Shown here one piece after another: positions 1-7,583 of a stretch of DNA of 17,752 nt; within the stretch, counting starts at the first letter, position 1; each line of letters opens with the position of its first letter. Made by a program: the position numbers and the translations under genes. This stretch comes from Planctomycetota bacterium (GTDB lineage: Bacteria > Planctomycetota > Phycisphaerae > Sedimentisphaerales > Anaerobacaceae), in NCBI GenBank assembly GCA_026386835.1, contig JAPLMV010000054.1:1-17752 (forward strand). The letters run 5' to 3'. The notes under the pieces are model-generated. The model was not told where the DNA came from. It saw nothing but the letters and a program-made list of their open reading frames with translations, and searched no databases.

Positions 1-935
1 GGGTCGGCGACAACGGCGCAGGCCATTTCGTTAAAATGGTTCATAACGGCATCGAATATGGCGATATGCAGATGATTTGCGAGACCTATCAAATGATGAA
101 GGATGGCCTGGAAATGTCCAACGACCAGATGCGTGACTGCTTTGACCAGTGGAATAAAGGCCTGCTTAATTCTTACCTTATAGAAATCACCCGTGACATC
201 CTTGCTTATAAAGACACAGACGGCAACTACGTCCTCGACCTTATCCTCGATTCCGCAGGTCAGAAGGGCACAGGCAAATGGGCAGCCGTCGCCGCTCTTG
301 ATCTTGGCCAGCCCCTGACGCTTATCGGCGAGGCGGTCTTTGCAAGATTTCTTTCCGCTATTAAAAACGAACGTACCATCGCCTCAAAAATCCTTAGCGG
401 CCCAAAGGCTCGGTTCAAAGGCGGGAAAAAGGCCTTTTTAAGCGACCTTGAGCATGCCCTTTACGCCTCGAAAATTGCAAGTTATGCCCAGGGCTATCAG
501 CTTATGCGTGCGGCAGCCGACGAATACAAATGGAATCTCAACTATGGCGGCATCGCTCTTATGTGGCGGGGGGGCTGCATCATCCGTTCGGCCTTTCTCG
601 ATAAAATAAAACAGGCCTTCGACGCCAATCCCGCCCTGGAAAACCTGCTGCTGGCCCCATTCTTCAAGGATGCACTCGAAAAGGCGCAAAACTCCTGGCG
701 GCGTGTTGTTGTTGCCGCTGTCGAAATGGGTATCCCGATGCCTGCCGTCAGCGCAGCATTGGCTTATTATGACGGTTACCGCCACGAAAGATTGCCTGCC
801 AATTTATTGCAGGCCCAGCGGGATTATTTTGGCGCACATACTTACGAACGGATAGATAAGCGGCGAGGCGAATTTTTCCACACCAACTGGACTGGCCGCG
901 GCGGCTCTACCGCATCTTCGACTTATAACGCATAA
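1..935 (+). CDS. gnd: 6-phosphogluconate dehydrogenase, decarboxylating (3' part, start outside window)
   Basis: The reading frame is open from the first bases of the window (frame from base 3) and ends at TAA 933-935, giving about 310 C-terminal residues of an enzyme usually near 470-490 residues. The enzyme oxidises 6-phosphogluconate to ribulose 5-phosphate and CO2 with NADP (or NAD) in the cytosolic pentose phosphate pathway. The visible part starts just before the catalytic signature GAGHFVKMVHNGIEYGDMQ, with its Lys, His and Asn. It continues through the all-helical C-terminal domain with SAGQKGTGKW and LGQPLTLIGEAVFAR. Near the end are the phosphate-binding Arg in YRHERLPANL and the tail FHTNWTGRGG. 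The N-terminal Rossmann NAD(P)-binding domain lies upstream of the window, so cofactor preference cannot be judged. A membrane protein gene follows after 14 bp, probably co-transcribed. Family identity is very secure. Confidence 0.97.
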   Translation, partial: VGDNGAGHFVKMVHNGIEYGDMQMICETYQMMKDGLEMSNDQMRDCFDQWNKGLLNSYLIEITRDILAYKDTDGNYVLDLILDSAGQKGTGKWAAVAALDLGQPLTLIGEAVFARFLSAIKNERTIASKILSGPKARFKGGKKAFLSDLEHALYASKIASYAQGYQLMRAAADEYKWNLNYGGIALMWRGGCIIRSAFLDKIKQAFDANPALENLLLAPFFKDALEKAQNSWRRVVVAAVEMGIPMPAVSAALAYYDGYRHERLPANLLQAQRDYFGAHTYERIDKRRGEFFHTNWTGRGGSTASSTYNA

Positions 936-949
936 CAATAGAGGACATT

Positions 950-1549
950 ATGAAAAAACTCCTTATGATACTGCTGATGATTAACCTCGCTTTGATTGTC
1001 ATTTTTACCGCAATATTTTGGTCTCGACACAATTATGAATTTATTATCTATGTCTGCGTTATTATCTTTGCCATGTTTCTAATCGCCCTTAGTATTAACA
1101 AAGTTGAATATACTCCCGCTGCCCTGGTCGGCCTGACAATCTGGTCTGCAATGCATCTGGCAGGAGGCGGCCTTACCGTCTCGGGACAAAGACTTTATGA
1201 TATAATTCTCATTCCCATATCACAAACATACCCAATTATCCGCTATGACCAGATTGTCCATATATGGGGTTTTGGCAGTGTGACAATAGTTATGTTCTGC
1301 CTGTTGAAAAAAGCTCTTAAAAGGCCTTTGGGCAAACGTGTTGCTATTTCAATAGTTTTGATTATGGCTGGTATGGGAGTTGGAGCTTTCAACGAGAGCC
1401 TTGAATTTATCGTCTCAGCAATTGTTCCCCAGTCCGGTGTCGGGGGATATCTTAATACATCACTTGATTTATGCTCAAATATTATAGGTGCGATACTGGC
1501 GATGATTTATATCAGGGTTTTCTATTTGGGACCAAACATTGCACAATAA
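950..1549 (+). CDS. DUF2238/YjdF-like integral membrane protein
   Basis: A 199-residue, very hydrophobic protein with about six membrane segments (roughly 3-23, 30-48, 56-75, 100-120, 130-147, 172-193). ATG at 950 is preceded by GAGGA at a short spacing, and the gene begins 14 bp after gnd, which suggests one transcript. Polar residues fall inside or at the edges of the membrane: H69, D100 and H104 in RYDQIVHIWGFG, N148/E149 and E152 in GAFNESLEF, and D173/N177 in TSLDLCSNIIGA. This order (YD..H..G, then an E..E pair, then a late D in a Gly-rich helix) recalls the DUF2238 (YjdF) family of inner-membrane proteins, whose function is unknown. I assign the family by remembered pattern, not by search, so the family name is tentative. 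That it is a real membrane-protein gene is secure. No link to the pentose phosphate pathway is shown beyond adjacency. Confidence 0.7.
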   Translation: MKKLLMILLMINLALIVIFTAIFWSRHNYEFIIYVCVIIFAMFLIALSINKVEYTPAALVGLTIWSAMHLAGGGLTVSGQRLYDIILIPISQTYPIIRYDQIVHIWGFGSVTIVMFCLLKKALKRPLGKRVAISIVLIMAGMGVGAFNESLEFIVSAIVPQSGVGGYLNTSLDLCSNIIGAILAMIYIRVFYLGPNIAQ

Positions 1550-1702
1550 ACAATATGCTGCATGGTAATAATTCTAATTAATTTTTTTATGTCATCCCCC
1601 ACCCAAAATCACTGGCCCCGCAAGTGACATGTGTAGCCACGCTGCGACCTTTATAATATCCTTAAGATACGTTTCTGTCTCTGATTGCCAATGTAGCGCT
1701 AA

Positions 1703-2482
1703 TCATCTTTCGCTGAAATATATCCTGATTTTCCCGCCTTGTTCGAACCAGTCAAGCCTGTCCCACTTAACCCACTCCGATGAATTGTCCATATACCCTA
1801 TGACAAGACCGCGAGGTTCAGGCGTGACTTTCTTGCTGTCGGGCTGCATATAAATGCCCCTGCCGCCACTTCCAGCGTGAGGTATTTTTGCCCCCCAATT
1901 CCCACCAGCATTTATGCTGTCCCAGTGAAAACAACTTAAAAGTGTTGAGCTGCCGATTGATTTCTTGCCGGAATCCATTACCCGTCGCGGCGATTTATAT
2001 ACGCTTCCGTCCTTTTTTAGAGGACTGTATGCACTGCCTGCTTGATCAAACCGTCCTCCGTAATAAATATAGCCCAGCCTTGTCCCACCTACTCTGAAAT
2101 TAAAATCATCAACATACGGCGGCTCATAAAAATATTTTTCTTTCTCAAACTGCCACGATTTGCAAAGACCTATCTCTTCGGTCGCTCCATATCGTTTATA
2201 AAGGTTATTTACCATCTCGTAATTTACATCCAGCCATCCCTCTTCTTTGCCTTGGTCACCCCATATGTTCCCTAAAGGCAAATAACCGTCATTGTCACTG
2301 CCATAAGCATTACATATCATAATACATTGCCTGATATTAGACATGCATCCGATCCTTCTGGCTCGCTCACGTACAACTGAAAGGGACGGAATTATTAACG
2401 CTGTCAATATTGAAATAATCGAAATGACAACCAGAACTTCTATCAGGCTAAATCCCTTTTGTTTAAACTTATACGCGAGCAT
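1703..2482 (-). CDS. Prepilin-type N-terminal cleavage/methylation domain protein (type II secretion/type IV pseudopilin-like)
   Basis: A 259-residue protein with a classic class III signal at the N terminus: a short basic leader MLAYKFKQKG followed by FSLIEVLVVISIISILTALI. A prepilin peptidase would cut between G10 and F11, and E15 is the expected Glu at position 5 of the mature protein. The hydrophobic helix (11-33) is followed by a large extracytoplasmic domain starting IPSLSVVRERARRIGCMSNIRQC, the form common in pseudopilin-like proteins of Planctomycetota, Verrucomicrobiota and Lentisphaerota. I chose ATG at 2482 because GAGGAG lies just upstream and it gives the expected short leader; an in-frame TTG at 2530 would add 16 residues and break that pattern. 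It is the last gene of the sigma/anti-sigma operon, 54 bp after the preceding stop. The C-terminal 200 residues match nothing I can name; many such proteins are surface or secreted proteins of unknown role. Confidence 0.88.
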   Translation of the reverse strand: MLAYKFKQKGFSLIEVLVVISIISILTALIIPSLSVVRERARRIGCMSNIRQCIMICNAYGSDNDGYLPLGNIWGDQGKEEGWLDVNYEMVNNLYKRYGATEEIGLCKSWQFEKEKYFYEPPYVDDFNFRVGGTRLGYIYYGGRFDQAGSAYSPLKKDGSVYKSPRRVMDSGKKSIGSSTLLSCFHWDSINAGGNWGAKIPHAGSGGRGIYMQPDSKKVTPEPRGLVIGYMDNSSEWVKWDRLDWFEQGGKIRIYFSER

Positions 2483-2536
2483 TTTCTTCCGTCTCCTCAA
2501 TTTTAAGGTTAAAAAACTTGTGTTATTCAAGACTTG

Positions 2537-3322
2537 TTATTTATCTGCTATCTTGGCTATGTCTTCCGGTACATCCTCGGGTCCGTATTCGAAAATATAC
2601 ATTGTATATCTGTCCTTTAAAGACTTCTCATAAACCTTAAGTACGATTGGCAACTTCGAACGCCTCCCTACCGTTATATCTACGCGCTCGATCCCATCGG
2701 AGTTCTCAGGAATCCCGAAAGTATATGTCATGAAATCATCTCCATATTCTACTGGAATAGACTCGCTTATGTTCTTCTCGGTATATTTAAGAATGCCTAA
2801 TGTTATCAGATTGAAAAAATTGGAATAAATGTCTTTGGTGGTTATGCAGGAGAATTCACTTTTTTCAGTAGAAACTGCCAAGCCATCCTTAGTATATGTC
2901 AACTTCGTATTGCCGTCATCCTTTGTCATCTGCCCCCTATGTTCGATCGTAAATACCTTTCCTTTGTAATACCAGCCATGCCTTGAAGAAACACACAAAT
3001 TGTTAGCGAACTCTAATTCAACAAAGCGTGAATAATTCACTTTGTCTATATTGCTTTGAACCTCCGCCCACACCGTCGATGAAAAATCGACATGCCTGCT
3101 GACAAAAACTGCTCCAAAAACAAATAAGATTGCTATACCAGCCGCAATCCCCCTCCCGACAGGATTGAATGAAAAGAATGTCTCTGCTATCCGATGCCGT
3201 CGCTTGCTTGTTGTGTACATCATGTTGATAGTTTCTTCAACAACGATCGAATCGACCTTCTTGTCTGCAACCCTCTTTTTCAAATCCTCTATCGATTTGT
3301 TTAGTATTTCAAAATCGTCCAT
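2537..3322 (-). CDS. Membrane-anchored anti-sigma-like protein partner of ECF sigma factor
   Basis: A 261-residue protein with a cytoplasmic N-terminal part of about 56 residues (helical, charged, SIEDLKKRVADKKVDS), one membrane segment (about 57-76, GIAAGIAILFVFGAVFV) and an extracytoplasmic domain of about 185 residues beginning STVWAEVQSNIDKVNYSRF. One-pass topology with the start 3 bp after the sigma factor stop is the usual arrangement for an anti-sigma factor. The ribosome-binding site (AAGGG) lies within the last codons of the sigma gene, so translation is probably coupled. The VWAEV..I segment just outside the membrane resembles the start of outer-membrane-lipoprotein-carrier-like sensor domains often found after sigma factors in Planctomycetota. 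I see no zinc-binding HxxxCxxC anti-sigma motif. Anti-sigma function is therefore inferred from context and topology, not from a recognised domain. Confidence 0.72.
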   Translation of the reverse strand: MDDFEILNKSIEDLKKRVADKKVDSIVVEETINMMYTTSKRRHRIAETFFSFNPVGRGIAAGIAILFVFGAVFVSRHVDFSSTVWAEVQSNIDKVNYSRFVELEFANNLCVSSRHGWYYKGKVFTIEHRGQMTKDDGNTKLTYTKDGLAVSTEKSEFSCITTKDIYSNFFNLITLGILKYTEKNISESIPVEYGDDFMTYTFGIPENSDGIERVDITVGRRSKLPIVLKVYEKSLKDRYTMYIFEYGPEDVPEDIAKIADK

Positions 3323-3325
3323 TTT

Positions 3326-3814
3326 TTAACCCTTTATTTCATCTCTCAGAAGATTTCGCAGCTTCTCCTTTGACCTGTGAAGGATTACCCCTGCATGACT
3401 ACGACTCATTCCAGCCGTTGAAGCGATTTCTTCATAAGTCAGGTCATTCAAATACCGCAGGCAGAAAATTTCAGCTTCTATAGGCGGCAGCTTGCAAATC
3501 GTTTCCAAAAGAAGGTTTATACCACCTTCATCTTGAATATAACTTTGACTTGGCTCTATTTCTTTTTCATCATTATCTTGCCTGGTTTCATTGTTTTTCG
3601 TTTGCTTTCGCACCATATCAATGGCTCTTCTTGTCGCGATTTTTGCCAGCAAAGCCTTTGGATGAGAAATGTGTTTTTTTCGAGCGTACTTCAAGAAGTC
3701 AAGAAAAGTTTCCTGAAAACAGTCATTAGCGTCAGCTTCATTATTAATGAGCCTGCAAATCGAATTCCACACGATACCGCTGTGTTCTTTAACTATTTTT
3801 TCGTAATTAAGCAC
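3326..3814 (-). CDS. RNA polymerase sigma factor, ECF subfamily (sigma-70 family)
   Basis: A 162-residue protein of normal ECF length. Region 2 covers about 10-70, with DANDCFQETFLDFLKYAR for core binding and -10 recognition. A short acidic linker follows, and region 4 covers about 105-158 with the helix-turn-helix LTYEEIASTAGMSRSHAGVI followed by LHRSKEKLR. Such proteins direct RNA polymerase to a small regulon and are usually held inactive by a membrane anti-sigma factor. The following gene fits that role. The start is GTG at 3814, preceded by GAGG about 10 bases upstream on the minus strand; no better ATG lies nearby. The target promoters are unknown. The prepilin-like gene in the same operon is one possible effector, either co-transcribed or regulated. 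The family call is secure and the subgroup is not. Confidence 0.93.
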   Translation of the reverse strand: MLNYEKIVKEHSGIVWNSICRLINNEADANDCFQETFLDFLKYARKKHISHPKALLAKIATRRAIDMVRKQTKNNETRQDNDEKEIEPSQSYIQDEGGINLLLETICKLPPIEAEIFCLRYLNDLTYEEIASTAGMSRSHAGVILHRSKEKLRNLLRDEIKG

Positions 3815-4041
3815 CTTCTAACAACCTCAACATGTTTCATTACATTAGTCGCAGCGATTTCCATTTTATTACAAATATTTTGATTAAATAGTATTTTTTT
3901 ATCTCTCCGCTTAGGTGCTGAACAGATGGCGGATCAACGGCGGATTAAATTTTTCGCTTTAAGCTTTACACTTCTACCTCCGCGTGGCCTGACCCCCTAA
4001 CCCTTTACCAGCAAACGACTACCCTCAATTTAACCCATATT

Positions 4042-5094
4042 TCACCGTTGCGGTGCGAAATATTTCCCGCGTATCCACAAAGAGACATTTACAAGACTAA
4101 TAAGTGCCGGCACTTCAACCAATGGGCCAATCACGGCGGCGAAGGCCTGTCCCGAGTTTATGCCGAAAACCGCAACGGCGACGGCGATGGACAGTTCAAA
4201 ATTGTTCGAGGCTGCGGTAAAGGAGAGTGTTGCAGATTGTTTATAGTTTGCACCTGCCTTTGCGCTCATGAAAAATGTTACGAGGAACATTATCATAAAA
4301 TAGCACAACAGGGGCACGGCAATCCGCAGTACGTCCAGCGGCAGAGAAACGATGAAATTGCCCTTCAAGCTGAACATTACGAGGATTGTGAAAAGCAGGG
4401 CAATAAGGGTTATGGGGCTGATTTTGGGGATGAACTTATTTGCGTACCAATCCTTGTTTTTGAGTTTTATAAGGGCAAAACGTGTGATAAGGCCTGCGAG
4501 AAAAGGTATGCCGAGGTAAATGAAGACGCTTTTTGCGATTTGGGAAATAGTGATGTTGACAACGGCGCCTTTGATGCCGATTAAAGGCGGCAGAACGGTT
4601 ATGAATATGTAGGCATAGACGGAAAAGAAAAGTACCTGAAAGATGGAATTAAAGGCGACAAGGCCGGCGGCGTATTCGGTGTCGCCTTCGGCAAGGTCGT
4701 TCCAGACGATAACCATAGCTATACATCGGGCGAGGCCAATCAAAATAAGGCCGACCATATATTCGGGGTAGCCGTGGAGGAATACAATCGCCAGAATGAA
4801 CATCAATACCGGGCCGATTATCCAGTTCTGTACAAGCGAGAGGGCTAAAATTTTATAATTTTTAAAGACTTCGCCGAGTTCTTCATATTTTACCTTTGCA
4901 AGAGGGGGGTACATCATGAGGATAAGGCCGAGCGCAATAGGGATGTTGGTCGTGTCGTACTGAAATTTGTTCCAGAAGTTGACGATGCCTGGATAAAAAT
5001 AGCCCCATGCGACGCCGATTATCATTGCAAGAAATATCCAGAGGGTAAGGAACCTGTCGAGAAAAGATAATCGTCTTGTTATGCCTGAAGTCAT
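4042..5094 (-). CDS. acr3: Arsenite efflux transporter, Acr3 family
   Basis: A 350-residue, ten-helix membrane protein of the bile/arsenite/riboflavin transporter superfamily. It exports arsenite, and often antimonite, across the inner membrane using the proton gradient. Recognisable features are LWIFLAMIIGVAWGYFYP at the start (19-36), the conserved cysteine C124 in GLARCIAMVIVWND (the essential Cys of Acr3 proteins), the acidic helix SNNFELSIAVAVAVFG (E300), and GPLVEVPALISLV with E327. Length matches the family. ATG at 5094 has GGAG 7 bases upstream. It is the last gene of the arsenic operon, 13 bp after arsM. A short hairpin (CACCG-CAA-CGGTG on the minus strand, 4055-4043) overlaps the stop codon but lacks a T tract, so it is not called a terminator. 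The function call is confident. ArsB, the unrelated 12-helix pump, is excluded by sequence. Confidence 0.95.
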   Translation of the reverse strand: MTSGITRRLSFLDRFLTLWIFLAMIIGVAWGYFYPGIVNFWNKFQYDTTNIPIALGLILMMYPPLAKVKYEELGEVFKNYKILALSLVQNWIIGPVLMFILAIVFLHGYPEYMVGLILIGLARCIAMVIVWNDLAEGDTEYAAGLVAFNSIFQVLFFSVYAYIFITVLPPLIGIKGAVVNITISQIAKSVFIYLGIPFLAGLITRFALIKLKNKDWYANKFIPKISPITLIALLFTILVMFSLKGNFIVSLPLDVLRIAVPLLCYFMIMFLVTFFMSAKAGANYKQSATLSFTAASNNFELSIAVAVAVFGINSGQAFAAVIGPLVEVPALISLVNVSLWIRGKYFAPQR

Positions 5095-5107
5095 TTTTAA
5101 TCTCCGA

Positions 5108-5932
5108 TTATTTAATTGCAGAAACTTTTATACTGGCCACCGAGTTTTCCGCTGAGTTCATATCTTCAGTTGATACCTGGGGAGTATCCAAAATAGCATT
5201 TGCTGTGGGGTCATTAGCCATAACATCAAGAGGAAAGGGTGTTTCATTAAGAATTTTTACATTTTTGAATCCTGCACCAATAATTACTTTAAGATATTCG
5301 TCTTTCATCATCGCACCGGAAAGACACCCGATGTAAGCCTCAACCGAATTGCGAATTGATATTGGGAGCGTTTTGAGCAAAACCACATCCGAAACCATAA
5401 GCTGGCCGCCTGGTTTTAACACACGATAGGCCTGCGTAAAAGCTTTGCTCTTGTCAGGTACCAGATTAATGACACAATTTGAAATTACCACATCAACAGA
5501 ATTATCATCAACCGGCAAATCTTCGATTTCACCAAGCCGAAACTCTACATTCTGATAATTACCTTTTTGAGCATTTTTTCCGGCTTTTTCAATCATTGCC
5601 GGGGTCATATCGACACCAATAACTTTTCCGCCCGGCCCGACTTTTTTTGCAGCAAGAAAACAATCGAAGCCGGCACCAGAGCCGAGGTCAAGAACCGTTT
5701 GGCCTATTTTAAGCGAGGCCATGGCAATGGGGTTTCCGCAACCTAAGCCGAGATTGGCACCATCAGGGACACTTTTCATATCCTCATCGTTGTATCCTAT
5801 TTTTTTGCTGATGTCCTCTGCCGTATTTGTGCCGCCGCAACAGGATTTTTTGGGTCCGCAACAGGAACTGCTCTGCCTGGCAACTTTGGAATAACCTTCT
5901 TTAACGATTTTTTTAATTTCTTTTTCGTTCAT
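5108..5932 (-). CDS. arsM: Arsenite S-adenosylmethionine methyltransferase ArsM
   Basis: A 274-residue class I methyltransferase that converts arsenite to mono-, di- and trimethylated species using SAM and thiols. Motif I is LDLGSGAGFDCF (81-92) and the acidic residue after strand 2 is in VIGVDMTPAMI. The conserved arsenic-binding cysteines are visible: C65 in LGLGCGNPIAMA, C153 in VISNCVINLVPDK and C203 in AYIGCLSGAM. The N terminus also carries two vicinal pairs, C24-C25 and C31-C32 (SCCGPKKSCCGG), which may help gather arsenite. ATG at 5932 is preceded by AGGAGG at ideal spacing. It lies 15 bp after the ccdA-like gene and 13 bp before acr3. Methylated products could leave by the PF03773 permease of the same operon or as volatile species. 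The hexapeptide SSCCGP also occurs in the nearby thioredoxin-fusion protein. Confidence 0.95.
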   Translation of the reverse strand: MNEKEIKKIVKEGYSKVARQSSSCCGPKKSCCGGTNTAEDISKKIGYNDEDMKSVPDGANLGLGCGNPIAMASLKIGQTVLDLGSGAGFDCFLAAKKVGPGGKVIGVDMTPAMIEKAGKNAQKGNYQNVEFRLGEIEDLPVDDNSVDVVISNCVINLVPDKSKAFTQAYRVLKPGGQLMVSDVVLLKTLPISIRNSVEAYIGCLSGAMMKDEYLKVIIGAGFKNVKILNETPFPLDVMANDPTANAILDTPQVSTEDMNSAENSVASIKVSAIK

Positions 5933-5947
5933 TGATTTGCCTCCTTT

Positions 5948-6646
5948 TTACGCTGCGATATAGATAAGATATAGGCCGGCAATGAGGATAAGTATACCGC
6001 AGGTCTTTTTAAGGATGACAGTTCCTTTTGAGCGTTCGTTCCAGTTCATATATTTTTGTACAAGTTCAGTGGATGTTCCCGCGAGGACAATCACGGAACA
6101 ATGCCCAAGGCCATAAGCTGTCAGCAGGGCAACACCATATAATAGATTACTCGAAGCGAGTTTGAAAGTTATGGCTAACATCGGGGCCATATAGGCGAAG
6201 GTGCAGGGGCCAAGGGCTATGCCGAATATCAGTCCGAGTATTAAGGCGGCGAGCAGGCCTTTTTGTTTTATTGCGATGTTAGCGGGGCCTGACCAGGGCG
6301 TTGGGATTACATCGAGCAGGTATAGACCGACGAGAAAGAATATGAAGGCGACGAAATAATTGCCGTACCTGCCGACGTCGCCCATCATTCGGCCTGCGGC
6401 GGCGGTGAGAATGCCGATAGCAGCGATGGTGATTAGTATGCCGACAGCGAACAGGGTTGAGATATAAAAGGCTCGGCGGGTCGGTATTTGTCCCTGGCCG
6501 TCGATAAAACCGACAATGAGGGGGATGCTTGCGAGGTGGCAGGGGCTGAGCAGTATACTTAGAATGCCCCATGCGAAGGCGGCAGCAAAAGCGATTGCGG
6601 CTGAACCCTCGACGGCGTGGGTCAGATGGGTAAATAATTCCTGCAT
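5948..6646 (-). CDS. CcdA/DsbD-type transmembrane thiol:disulfide carrier
   Basis: A 232-residue protein with about six membrane helices and the paired cysteines of the DsbD beta-domain/CcdA family: C36 in LLSPCHLASIPLIVGF and C148 in GIALGPCTFAYMAPML, placed at equivalent points in the two halves. C183 (GHCSVIV) is an additional cysteine. Such proteins take electrons from cytoplasmic thioredoxin and pass them to thioredoxin-fold proteins on the outer face of the membrane. Here the two genes just upstream encode such extracytoplasmic partners, the nearest ending 1 bp before this start. ATG at 6646 has GGAG 9 bases upstream. CcdA genes usually serve cytochrome c maturation; none of those genes is in the window, and this copy sits inside the arsenic operon. 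A role in supplying reductant for arsenic or metal handling outside the cytoplasm is therefore inferred from context. Confidence 0.9.
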   Translation of the reverse strand: MQELFTHLTHAVEGSAAIAFAAAFAWGILSILLSPCHLASIPLIVGFIDGQGQIPTRRAFYISTLFAVGILITIAAIGILTAAAGRMMGDVGRYGNYFVAFIFFLVGLYLLDVIPTPWSGPANIAIKQKGLLAALILGLIFGIALGPCTFAYMAPMLAITFKLASSNLLYGVALLTAYGLGHCSVIVLAGTSTELVQKYMNWNERSKGTVILKKTCGILILIAGLYLIYIAA

Positions 6647-6647
6647 A

Positions 6648-7583
6648 TTACTTAACTCCCATCTCGCTTAATTTATCAGTTATGTCTTTTTCTGAAAAGA
6701 ATCCACTATGCCGATAAAATTCTTTGCCGTCATTTTTATAGAAAACTTGGGTAGGGATAGAGCGGATACCATAACGGGCAGCAAGAATCTGTTCTTTCTT
6801 AGGCTCGACATACACAATGTTGATTTTGGTATCATACTTTTTAAGTAGAGCATCCCTTACCGGAATCATTTTGTCCGGCCCGCAGCAACTGCTGGCGCTG
6901 AATATTGCAAGTGTTGGTTTTTCACTGGCTCTGGATTTATCCAGCGGATTGTCCCTGGCGGCTTGCGACTGGTTTTTCGTCCAGGAATCCGATACAAGGA
7001 TTTCCATTTTCAGTCCGATGGTCTGGATATACTGGTCTATGAAAAGTTGTTTCTTATCCTGAAGTACATAAGATTCAATCTGCTTTCGTACCTTATCCAG
7101 AGGTGTGCCGCAAAAGATACTTTCGTTTTCTTTGTAAAATGTTTCAACATCCTGTTCATTTACGTTGACATCTTTTGTAATATTTTCAAAGAGAGCATTT
7201 ATAATATTACTGTCCGGTATTGTGTTAACGTCTTTACTTTGTTTGCCCAATTTATCATTAGCTATCTTCAGGAGTAATTTATCGGTTGCCTGCTGTTCAA
7301 GGACAAAGAATGCATTTTTCTGCAATTCCTGCCGGAATTGTTCCGGCTGCTGCAGGATGGTCTGTTCAATATCCTTCTGAGCAATTTCTATCCCATCAGT
7401 TTTTAATAAAATACCTTCAGGCAAAGTACCAACTTTTGCATACGTCAGCACACCGGCTGCAAGGTTGGGGTAGAGCCGTTCTACCGTTTTGACGCTGTTT
7501 GAATCATTGTCTTGTGCCAGGCATGGGATGGTCGCCAGCACGACTATGATAATGGCTGCTAATTTATGACTAATTGGTTGCAT
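6648..7583 (-). CDS. Exported SurA/PpiC-N-like domain fused to a thioredoxin-fold domain with vicinal Cys-Cys
   Basis: A 311-residue protein. Residues 1-24 form a signal peptide (HKLAAIIIVVLATIPCLAQ); C21 has a poor lipobox because of the preceding Pro. Residues about 56-195 resemble the helical chaperone part of SurA/PrsA-type peptidyl-prolyl isomerases (GILLKTDGIEIAQKDIEQ, VNEQDVETFYKENESIFCG, PLDKVRKQIESYVL) but contain no rotamase domain. Residues about 223-311 are a thioredoxin fold with cis-Pro P277 (YGIRSIPTQVFY). The active-site position reads FSASSCCGPDKM, so C233-C234 are adjacent and no CxxC exists. This domain is clearly related to that of the preceding gene (both end YGIR.IPTQ.FY...GKE..RH.GFFS). 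ATG at 7583 is chosen over TTG at 7601 because AAAGGA lies just upstream; it overlaps the upstream gene by 14 bp. It is probably reduced by the CcdA encoded next. Substrate unknown; arsenite binding is a possibility. Confidence 0.85.
   Translation of the reverse strand: MQPISHKLAAIIIVVLATIPCLAQDNDSNSVKTVERLYPNLAAGVLTYAKVGTLPEGILLKTDGIEIAQKDIEQTILQQPEQFRQELQKNAFFVLEQQATDKLLLKIANDKLGKQSKDVNTIPDSNIINALFENITKDVNVNEQDVETFYKENESIFCGTPLDKVRKQIESYVLQDKKQLFIDQYIQTIGLKMEILVSDSWTKNQSQAARDNPLDKSRASEKPTLAIFSASSCCGPDKMIPVRDALLKKYDTKINIVYVEPKKEQILAARYGIRSIPTQVFYKNDGKEFYRHSGFFSEKDITDKLSEMGVK

Noticed and set aside
438..785. Open frame on the minus strand inside gnd
   Set aside because: It lies opposite a clearly conserved enzyme region and has no recognisable features.
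1589..1632. Inverted repeats (ATGTCA...TGACAT and TCACT...AGTGA) between the convergent membrane-protein and prepilin genes
   Set aside because: Short arms with long loops and no T tract on either strand side; may be chance.
4043..4055. Hairpin CACCG-TTG-CGGTG at the end of acr3 as a terminator
   Set aside because: Only five pairs and no T tract follows on the minus strand, so intrinsic termination is not supported.
4048..4584. Long open frame of 178 codons on the plus strand antisense to acr3
   Set aside because: Its translation is low-complexity and charged with no family resemblance, while the minus strand encodes a full-length Acr3; it is a shadow frame.
7520..7583. Lipoprotein signal in the SurA/thioredoxin fusion (C21)
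   Set aside because: The residues before the Cys (T-I-P) do not fit a lipobox; an ordinary signal peptide is more likely.
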